Positions 5,984-12,200 of a stretch of DNA of 12,200 bases are shown here, piece by piece. Origin of the DNA: Plastoroseomonas sp036499545 (GTDB lineage: Bacteria; Pseudomonadota; Alphaproteobacteria; Acetobacterales; Acetobacteraceae); assembly GCA_036499545.1 (NCBI GenBank), contig DASYDR010000152.1, positions 1 through 12,200 of the forward strand, written 5' to 3'. The translations under genes were made by a program, and so were the position numbers. Each line of letters opens with the position of its first letter. The stretch's first letter is position 1. The notes below the pieces were generated by a model, which saw only the letters and a list, made by a program, of their open reading frames with translations, made no database searches and had not been told where the DNA came from.

Positions 5984-7207
5984 CTACGCCACCCCCATCG
6001 CCTGCCGAATGAAAAAGCGCTTCAGCGGCGGTATCCGCCCGACCGCGGCGATGCCGAGCCGGCGCGCCACGCGCAGCGGCCCGAAATCATTCCCGAAAAT
6101 CCGTTCCAGCGCGTGGGTCGCGCCCAGCATCATCAGCGCGTCCGGCCGGCGCCGCGCCTGGTAGCGGGCCAGCAGCGCCCCGCCGCCCGGATCCTCGCCG
6201 CGCGCCAGGGCTTCGGCGATCAGGGCGGCGAGGGCGCCGACGTCGCGGAAGCCGAGGTTGAGACCCTGGCCGGCGATCGGGTGGATGCCATGCGCCGCAT
6301 CGCCCACCAGCGCCAGGCGGGTATCCGTGTAGCGATGCGCATGCAGCGCGGAGAGCGGGTAGGACCAGCGCCGCCCGATCGGGGTGACGCCACCGAGGTG
6401 ATCACCCAGGCGGCGGGCGATTTCCCGCCCATAGGCGACGTCGTCCATCGCGAGCGCGCGCTTGGCGATGGCGGTGCGTTCCGACCAGACGATGGCGCTG
6501 GCATGCGGGTGGTCCGGCGTGCCGGCGATCGGCAACTGGGCGAAGGGGCCGTTCGGCAGGAACTGCTCGAGCGCCATGTTGTGGTGCGGCTTCTCATGCG
6601 CGATCGCGCCCACCATGCCGAGGCAGCCGTAGTCGAGGGTGGAGACGCGGATGCCGGCCTGGATGCGCAGCGGGCTGTTGCGGCCTTCCGCCGCGACCAC
6701 CAGCCTGGCGCGCAGCCGGGTGCCATCCGACAGCAGGATGCTGGCGCCTTCCGCCGTGCGGGTGACCTCGGCGCGGGCGGGGGCGTGGATGCTGAGATCC
6801 GGCAGGGACGGCAGCCGGGCATTCAGCGCGACGCGCAGCGCGCGGGCTTCGACCATCCAGCCGAAGGGGGTGTCGCCGGCCTCGCTGTGGTCGAAATGCA
6901 GTGACAGCGGGGATGCGCGCTCGCCCGGCCGGCCATCGGCCACGCGGATGTCCAGGATCGGGCAGGGCGGCTCCGGCAGCCGGTCCCAGACGCCGGCGCG
7001 GGCCAGGATGCGCTGGGACGCGGCGGCGATCGCGTAGCAGCGCCCATCGAAGGCCGGCAATTCCATCGGCGGCAGCGGGGCCGCATCGACGACCGCGGCA
7101 GGGACGCCCTCCGCCGCCAGCAACGCCGCCAGGGTGGCGCCGACCGGCCCGGCGCCCACGATGCAGACGGCGACCTCTTTCTCCCGCTTCAGCTCTGGCT
7201 CCGGCAT
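5984..7207 (-). CDS. UbiH/UbiF/UbiL-family FAD-dependent ubiquinone biosynthesis hydroxylase
   Basis: Flavoprotein monooxygenase of 407 residues, the usual size for the UbiH/UbiF/VisC family that hydroxylates the aromatic ring of ubiquinone precursors with O2 and NAD(P)H at the inner membrane face. Visible FAD motifs are GAGPVG (18-23, Rossmann), AAEGRNSPLR (172-181, the DG motif position) and ALVGDAAHGIHPIAGQGLNL (299-318, the GD motif). The second motif has Glu in place of the usual Asp (E174). I chose the ATG at 7207 because it lies 16 residues before the FAD-binding strand. The frame continues 47 codons upstream, but that part overlaps the glnK promoter and does not look like the family. 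The ring position it acts on cannot be told from the sequence. It is divergent from glnK. Confidence 0.9.
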   Translation of the reverse strand: MPEPELKREKEVAVCIVGAGPVGATLAALLAAEGVPAAVVDAAPLPPMELPAFDGRCYAIAAASQRILARAGVWDRLPEPPCPILDIRVADGRPGERASPLSLHFDHSEAGDTPFGWMVEARALRVALNARLPSLPDLSIHAPARAEVTRTAEGASILLSDGTRLRARLVVAAEGRNSPLRIQAGIRVSTLDYGCLGMVGAIAHEKPHHNMALEQFLPNGPFAQLPIAGTPDHPHASAIVWSERTAIAKRALAMDDVAYGREIARRLGDHLGGVTPIGRRWSYPLSALHAHRYTDTRLALVGDAAHGIHPIAGQGLNLGFRDVGALAALIAEALARGEDPGGGALLARYQARRRPDALMMLGATHALERIFGNDFGPLRVARRLGIAAVGRIPPLKRFFIRQAMGVA

Positions 7208-7235
7208 GGCGTCCCGATGGGTTGTGCTGCCGGCA

Positions 7236-7241
7236 GATATA
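7236..7241 (-). promoter_or_regulatory. Weak candidate -10 box of the ubiquinone hydroxylase gene
   Basis: TATATC on the - strand (7241 to 7236) matches four of six -10 bases in an otherwise very GC-rich stretch. It would place transcription start about 20 nt before the ATG at 7207. The -35 at 17 bp (CTGCCG) is poor, so this is a weak call. Confidence 0.25.
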
Positions 7242-7285
7242 GCGCGGGCGCCGCGTCGCGGCAGGGGGGCCGCATTGCCTCGTTC

Positions 7286-7327
7286 TTGGGCAACTGAACT
7301 GCGCAAGATTTGAGCACCTTGTCGTGC
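7286..7327 (+). promoter_or_regulatory. Possible NtrC-type activator sites upstream of glnK
   Basis: Two imperfect inverted repeats precede the sigma-54 promoter. TTGGGCA-N7-TGCGCAA (7286-7306) has one mismatch between its arms. GCAC-N6-GTGC (7314-7327) has the NtrC half-sites, but its spacer is one base shorter than the classical GCAC-N7-GTGC. Sigma-54 promoters need an enhancer-bound activator, so sites are expected nearby. These lie about 30-70 bp upstream of the -24 element, closer than is common, so the assignment is tentative. Confidence 0.3.
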
Positions 7328-7355
7328 CGGAAGCGATTTCACCAGCAAAGGGACA

Positions 7356-7371
7356 TGGCACGCCTCTTGGA
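7356..7371 (+). promoter_or_regulatory. Sigma-54 (RpoN) promoter of glnK-amtB
   Basis: TGGCACG-N4-TTGGA at 7356-7371 matches the sigma-54 -24/-12 consensus (TGGCACG-N4-TTGCA/T) at every defined base except one, G for C in the -12 element. The spacing is exact. Transcription would start near 7382, giving a leader of about 32 nt before the ATG at 7414. Sigma-54 control of glnK-amtB through NtrC is well established in proteobacteria, so motif and context agree. No equally good sigma-70 promoter is visible here. Confidence 0.8.
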
Positions 7372-7413
7372 TAGCTCTGGCCCTGACGGCCGCAGAGAAG
7401 GAACGACGGCGCC

Positions 7414-7752
7414 ATGAAGATGGTCATCGCCATCATCAAGCCCTTCAAGCTCGACGAGGTGCGCGAAGCGCTCACCCCGCTCGGCGTGCAGGGGCTGACC
7501 GTGACCGAGGTGAAGGGCTTCGGTCGCCAGAAGGGCCAGACCGAAATCTACCGCGGGGCGGAATACCAGGTGAGCTTCCTCCCCAAGGTGAAGATCGAGG
7601 TCGCCGTCGCGGCCGAGCTGGTGGATGCGGTGGTCGAGGCCATCGCCAATACCGCCCGCACCGGCAAGATCGGCGACGGCAAGATCTTCGTGATGGACAT
7701 GGAGCGCGCGCTTCGCATCCGCACCGGCGAAACCGACGGCTCTGCGCTCTGA
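7414..7752 (+). CDS. glnK: PII nitrogen regulatory protein GlnK
   Basis: PII signal protein of exactly 112 residues, full length. It senses 2-oxoglutarate, ATP and ADP and blocks the AmtB channel when nitrogen is plentiful. The N-terminus MKMVIAIIKPFKLDEVREAL is canonical. The T-loop GFGRQKGQTEIYRGAEYQVS (35-54) carries Tyr51, the uridylylation site used by GlnD, and Gln39, a 2-oxoglutarate ligand. The segment TGKIGDGKIFV (83-93) and the C-terminal RIRTGE are the nucleotide-binding B-loop and C-loop signatures. The start at 7414 aligns with other PII proteins. The gene is 40 bp before amtB under a sigma-54 promoter, which supports the name glnK over glnB. Purple bacteria often have both, so a second PII gene elsewhere is likely. 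Confidence 0.95.
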   Translation: MKMVIAIIKPFKLDEVREALTPLGVQGLTVTEVKGFGRQKGQTEIYRGAEYQVSFLPKVKIEVAVAAELVDAVVEAIANTARTGKIGDGKIFVMDMERALRIRTGETDGSAL

Positions 7753-7792
7753 CGCGGCCGGCCCGACCAACGAGAGATGGGGAACTGAGAGC

Positions 7793-9121
<1,329 letters not shown>

Positions 9122-9154
9122 GCCACATTGGCTGCGGTGCCGCGGCAATCTTGG

Positions 9155-9191
9155 CGGGCGCGGGGGGAGACCTCCGCGCCCGTTGCGTTTT
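9155..9191 (+). terminator. Rho-independent terminator of glnK-amtB
   Basis: A 9-bp stem CGGGCGCGG (9155-9163) pairs with CCGCGCCCG (9174-9182). It extends inward by GGG/CCT (one G-U and two G-C pairs) to a GAGA tetraloop at 9167-9170, giving 12 pairs. The stem is followed by TTGCGTTTT (9183-9191). It lies 33 bp after the amtB stop and separates amtB from the downstream secreted-protein gene. Confidence 0.8.
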
Positions 9192-9238
9192 GGCAGGGGC
9201 TGGCGGAGGAATGCGCGCGGTTGACGGGAGTGTGGCGG

Positions 9239-9790
9239 ATGGTCGGACGGGCGCTGGTGCTGGGTCTTGGTGTGATGCTGTCCGGCGCCGCCCTGGCGCA
9301 GGGATCGCCGACGCCGGTCTGGGAAAGGCGGAATGGTGACTGGACCGTCTCGCTGACCGGCGGCGACCGGCGCTGCCTGATCGCGGGCAGCACCGAAGCG
9401 CCGGTGCACCAGGTGCGGGTCCTGGTCCGCCCGGGTACCGCCGCGCCGGCGGTACGGCCAGGCGCCCGTGGCCAGGCGCCGGCGCGCGCGCCCGAGCCGC
9501 CGGGGCTGGAACTGATCGAGAATATCGGCGGCGCCAATGTCAGCCTGCCGGTCGGCCAGCCGATCGGGTTGCTGGCCGCCGGCCAATCCTACGGGCTGGC
9601 GGTGACCAGCGCCTTCCCGGGCGGCGTGCGGGCGGTCTTCACCACCCCCTTCAACCTCGACTGGACCCGCGCGCGGGAAGTCTTCATCGACACCGGCACC
9701 GCGTCCGCGCTGCGGCTTTCCGCCAACGGCCTGCAGCTGGCCGGGGCGGCGATGGCGGAATGCCTCGCCGGCCGCGCGCCCAGCCGCTAA
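9239..9790 (+). CDS. Small secreted protein, family not recognised
   Basis: I do not recognise this protein. From the ATG at 9239 it has 183 residues and begins with a clear Sec signal peptide (RALVLGLGVMLSGAALA, cleavage near residue 20, ALA-QG), so it is likely periplasmic. GGGAG at 9226-9230 lies 8 nt before this ATG. The longer frame from 9128 would bury the signal peptide and overlap the amtB terminator, so I rejected it. The mature part has a WERRNGDWTVSL start, two cysteines (C46, C175) that could form a disulfide, a Pro/Ala/Arg-rich linker (about 66-88) and a C-terminal SANGLQLAGAAMAECLAG. The overall pattern (GDW near the N-terminus, paired Cys, a late G-x-x-A-A helix) faintly recalls invasion-associated locus B-type periplasmic proteins. 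That resemblance is speculative. Confidence 0.75.
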   Translation: MVGRALVLGLGVMLSGAALAQGSPTPVWERRNGDWTVSLTGGDRRCLIAGSTEAPVHQVRVLVRPGTAAPAVRPGARGQAPARAPEPPGLELIENIGGANVSLPVGQPIGLLAAGQSYGLAVTSAFPGGVRAVFTTPFNLDWTRAREVFIDTGTASALRLSANGLQLAGAAMAECLAGRAPSR

Positions 9791-9973
9791 GCCCACCGGC
9801 GTGATCGAGCCCGCCTGGATCAGCCGGGAGGAAGCCCTGGCCTGCTTCGACGAAGCGCGGGACTGCTGACCGAAGGGTCACTGTCACCCTGGCGCATCAC
9901 GGTGAATTCTCCTGCCGTTTCAGAGGCGTCGGCTGTAGTATTCGTGCGCCACATCAGCCAGCCTGAACCAATC
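9791..9973 (+). other. Gap before ftsK with TCAC/GTGA repeats and a weak promoter
   Basis: The gap holds a 15-nt imperfect palindrome, GGGTCACTGTCACCC (9875-9889), containing two direct GTCAC copies. Eight bases later is the palindrome TCACGGTGA (9897-9905). TAGTAT at 9936-9941 resembles a -10 box, but the -35 region is poor. The stretch just before ftsK is less GC-rich than its neighbours. A 22-codon frame starting at GTG 9801 has no ribosome site. No recognisable gene is present. Confidence 0.35.
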
Positions 9974-12200
9974 ATGCCCCGCGCTGCCTCCGATCCCGAT
10001 TCCCGTTCGTCGGCCAATCCCCGGCTCGACCCCCGGCGCTTCGCCTCGCCCGCCGTGCGTGCGGTGCTGCGGCGGCGCATGGCGGAGCTGATCGGCCTGC
10101 TCTTCGCCCTGGTGGCGCTGGCGCTCAGCGTGGCGCTGCTGACCTACAACCCCGCCGATCCCTCGCTCAACACGGCCACCTACCAGGCGACGCGCAACCT
10201 GGCCGGGCCGGTCGGCGCCATCCTGTCCGACCTGCTGCTGCAGGGCTTCGGGGTGGCCGGCGGGCTGCCGGTGCTCTGCCTGCTCGCCTGGGCCTGGCGG
10301 CTGGCGACGCAGCGCGGGCTCGGCACCTTTCCGCTGCGCCTGATCGGGCTGCTGGCGGGGCTGCCGCTGGCCGCCGCCGCTGCCGCCCTGCTGCCGCTGC
10401 CCGCCGGGTTCCCGGCGCAGGCCGGTGCGGGCGGCGCGATCGGCACCCCGATCGCGCATGCGATCGTGCAAGGGCTGGCCTCCGCCTTCGGGCCCTTCGG
10501 CACCCTGCTCGGCATGGGGCTGGTGGGTCTGCTCGCCCTGATCGCGGTCTTCCTGGCCTGCGGCCTGTCGGGCGGCGAATGGCGTGGCGCCGGCCGTGCC
10601 GCGCTGGGCGGTGCCCGCGTGGCGGCCGGTGCCGGCGTCGTGGCCGCCGGCGCGGCCGGGCGCCTGGCGCGCGCTTCCGCCCGCGGTATCGGAGACCTGC
10701 GCGCCTCCGGGCGCGACGGCGATCCGCATGCCCTGGATCATGCGGATGACGATGCGCCGGAACGGGATGCGCGCACGCGCCTGTCCCGGCCGGCGCCGGC
10801 CGCCGAGCCGGAACGGCCGGGCTTCCTGCGCCGCGGCCTCGGTGCCCTGCTCGGCCGCCGGCAGCGCCCGGTGCAGGTGCCGTTGCAGGAAATGCTGCGC
10901 AACGCGGACGCGGCCGCGGCCGCCGGCCCGCCCGTGACCATGCCGGAGCCGCCGGCTTCCATCCGCCGTCCGGCCCCGCCGCCGGTCATGGCCGATGAGG
11001 AGGAGGATGAGGTGGCGCCACCGCCGCCGCGGCTGCAGCCTGCCTCCCGCCCCAAGGTCGCGCCGCCGGTCGAGGCGAAGCGGAGCAAGGCGGCACAGCC
11101 GGGGCTCGATCTCGGCGAGACCGGCTTCAAGCTGCCGCCGGTCGATCTGCTGGTCGCCGCCCCGGCGCGCCGGTCCGGCGGACCGTCCGAGGATTCGCTG
11201 CAGGCCAATGCCCGCCTGCTGGAAAGCGTGCTGGACGATTACGGCGTGCGCGGCCGCATCGCCGAGATCCGGCCCGGCCCGGTGGTGACGCTCTATGAGC
11301 TGGAGCCGGCGCCCGGCACCAAATCGGCGCGCGTCATCGGCCTGGCCGACGATATCGCCCGGTCGATGTCGGTGGTCGCGGTGCGTATCGCGACCGTGCC
11401 CGGCCGCAACGTCATCGGCATCGAGATGCCGAACGCCAAGCGTGAGACCGTCTTCTTCTCCGAGATGATGCTGGCGGAGGATTGGGCGCGCACGCCGGGC
11501 AAGCTGAACCTGGCGCTCGGCAAGGATATCGGCGGCACGCCGGTGGTGGCCGACCTCGCGCGCATGCCGCATCTGCTGATCGCCGGCACCACCGGCTCCG
11601 GCAAGTCGGTCGCGGTCAATACCATGATCCTGTCGCTGCTCTTCCGGATGACCCCGGACGAGTGCCGCTTCATCATGATCGACCCGAAGATGCTGGAACT
11701 CAGCGTCTATGATCGCATTCCGCATCTGCTCGCCCCCGTCGTCACGGAGCCCGCCAAGGCGATCGGCGCGCTGAAATGGACGGTGCGGGAGATGGAGCGC
11801 CGCTACCGGCTGATGAGCCAGCTCGGCGTGCGCAACATCGCGGGCTACAACGAAAAGCTCGGCGAGGCGCGCAAGAAGGGCGTGCTGCTCACCCGCAAGG
11901 TCCAGACCGGCATCGACCCCGAGACGCGCCGCCCGACCTTCGAGGAAGAGGAGATCGACCTCAATCCGCTGCCCTTCATCGTGGTCATCATCGACGAGAT
12001 GGCCGACCTGATGCTGGTCGCAGGCAAGGAGATCGAGGCCGCTGTGCAGCGTCTGGCGCAGATGGCGCGCGCCGCCGGCATCCACGTCGTCATGGCGACG
12101 CAACGTCCGTCGGTCGACGTCATCACCGGCACGATCAAGGCCAACTTCCCGACGCGTATTTCCTTCCAGGTGACGTCGAAGATCGACAGCCGCACCATCC
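9974..12200 (+). CDS. ftsK: DNA translocase FtsK (3' end beyond window)
   Basis: Septum-anchored DNA translocase that moves chromosome ends toward dif for XerCD resolution at cell division. The visible 742 residues run off the window end without a stop. The order is an N-terminal membrane domain (helices near 36-58, 92-110, 120-143 and 173-198), a Pro/Ala/acidic linker (about 240-400), then the motor. The motor's alpha domain begins near LQANARLLESVLDDYGVRGR (409-428). The ATPase has Walker A GTTGSGKS at 538-545 and Walker B VVIIDEMADL at 670-679 (D674, E675). MATQRPSVDVITG (707-719) is diagnostic of FtsK/SpoIIIE. The rest of the motor and the DNA-reading gamma domain lie beyond the window. 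The ATG at 9974 has no clear Shine-Dalgarno sequence. In-frame GTG codons at 9944 and 9902 are alternatives. Confidence 0.93.
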   Translation, partial: MPRAASDPDSRSSANPRLDPRRFASPAVRAVLRRRMAELIGLLFALVALALSVALLTYNPADPSLNTATYQATRNLAGPVGAILSDLLLQGFGVAGGLPVLCLLAWAWRLATQRGLGTFPLRLIGLLAGLPLAAAAAALLPLPAGFPAQAGAGGAIGTPIAHAIVQGLASAFGPFGTLLGMGLVGLLALIAVFLACGLSGGEWRGAGRAALGGARVAAGAGVVAAGAAGRLARASARGIGDLRASGRDGDPHALDHADDDAPERDARTRLSRPAPAAEPERPGFLRRGLGALLGRRQRPVQVPLQEMLRNADAAAAAGPPVTMPEPPASIRRPAPPPVMADEEEDEVAPPPPRLQPASRPKVAPPVEAKRSKAAQPGLDLGETGFKLPPVDLLVAAPARRSGGPSEDSLQANARLLESVLDDYGVRGRIAEIRPGPVVTLYELEPAPGTKSARVIGLADDIARSMSVVAVRIATVPGRNVIGIEMPNAKRETVFFSEMMLAEDWARTPGKLNLALGKDIGGTPVVADLARMPHLLIAGTTGSGKSVAVNTMILSLLFRMTPDECRFIMIDPKMLELSVYDRIPHLLAPVVTEPAKAIGALKWTVREMERRYRLMSQLGVRNIAGYNEKLGEARKKGVLLTRKVQTGIDPETRRPTFEEEEIDLNPLPFIVVIIDEMADLMLVAGKEIEAAVQRLAQMARAAGIHVVMATQRPSVDVITGTIKANFPTRISFQVTSKIDSRTI

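Noticed and set aside
9128..9238. Upstream start of the secreted protein at 9128
   Set aside because: It would place 37 residues before a clear signal peptide and overlap the amtB terminator. The ATG at 9239 has a good ribosome site.
9801..9869. Small frame from GTG 9801 encoding 22 residues (ends in FDEARDC)
   Set aside because: There is no Shine-Dalgarno sequence, no conserved motif I recognise and a non-ATG start. It may be chance or a remnant.
9920..12103. Long - strand open frame of 727 codons
   Set aside because: It is antisense to ftsK, whose + strand frame shows Walker A, Walker B and FtsK-specific motifs. The antisense product is rich in His, Arg, Gly and Gln with no recognisable domain.

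Overview
The window is high-GC DNA with strong third-position GC bias and long antisense open frames. The gene content is mostly bacterial housekeeping. The gene set (CnoX-like thioredoxin, LON-domain protein, Trm112 protein, DUF971 protein, UbiH-type hydroxylase, GlnK-AmtB, FtsK) and the protein sequences suggest an alphaproteobacterium, probably Rhodospirillales/Acetobacteraceae (Roseomonas-like). That placement is inferred from protein character and was not checked by a search.

Layout. (1) 3-953, + strand: a D-2-hydroxyacid dehydrogenase, probably cut at its 5' end by the window edge, followed by strong palindromes in a convergent gap. (2) 1100-2862, - strand: a PaaI-type hotdog thioesterase and a MATE efflux transporter, translationally coupled by an ATGA overlap. 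A TetR regulator (2935-3546, +) is read divergently from them across a 72-bp AT-rich promoter region. (3) 3675-5916, + strand: a compact run of CnoX-like thioredoxin-TPR protein, LON substrate-binding-domain protein, Trm112-family protein and DUF971 protein. (4) 5984-7207, - strand: a UbiH/UbiF-family FAD monooxygenase, convergent with the previous run. (5) 7414-9121, + strand: glnK-amtB, preceded by a near-consensus sigma-54 promoter and followed by a strong intrinsic terminator. (6) 9239-9790, + strand: an unrecognised small secreted protein. (7) 9974 to the window end, + strand: the first 742 residues of the FtsK DNA translocase.

How the genes fit together. glnK-amtB is a nitrogen-scarcity module: AmtB conducts ammonium and GlnK gates it, and the sigma-54 promoter links both to the NtrC-type nitrogen response. 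The CnoX/LON/Trm112/DUF971 run looks like a cluster for protein quality control and translation support. The TetR/thioesterase/MATE group looks like a locally regulated efflux locus. The ubiquinone hydroxylase and FtsK serve respiration and chromosome segregation.

I see no mobile element, CRISPR array, tRNA, rRNA, phage gene or defence island, and no convincing new multi-gene system. The most useful leads are the sigma-54 control region of glnK-amtB, the unrecognised secreted protein before ftsK, and the poorly defined translation start and upstream repeats of ftsK.
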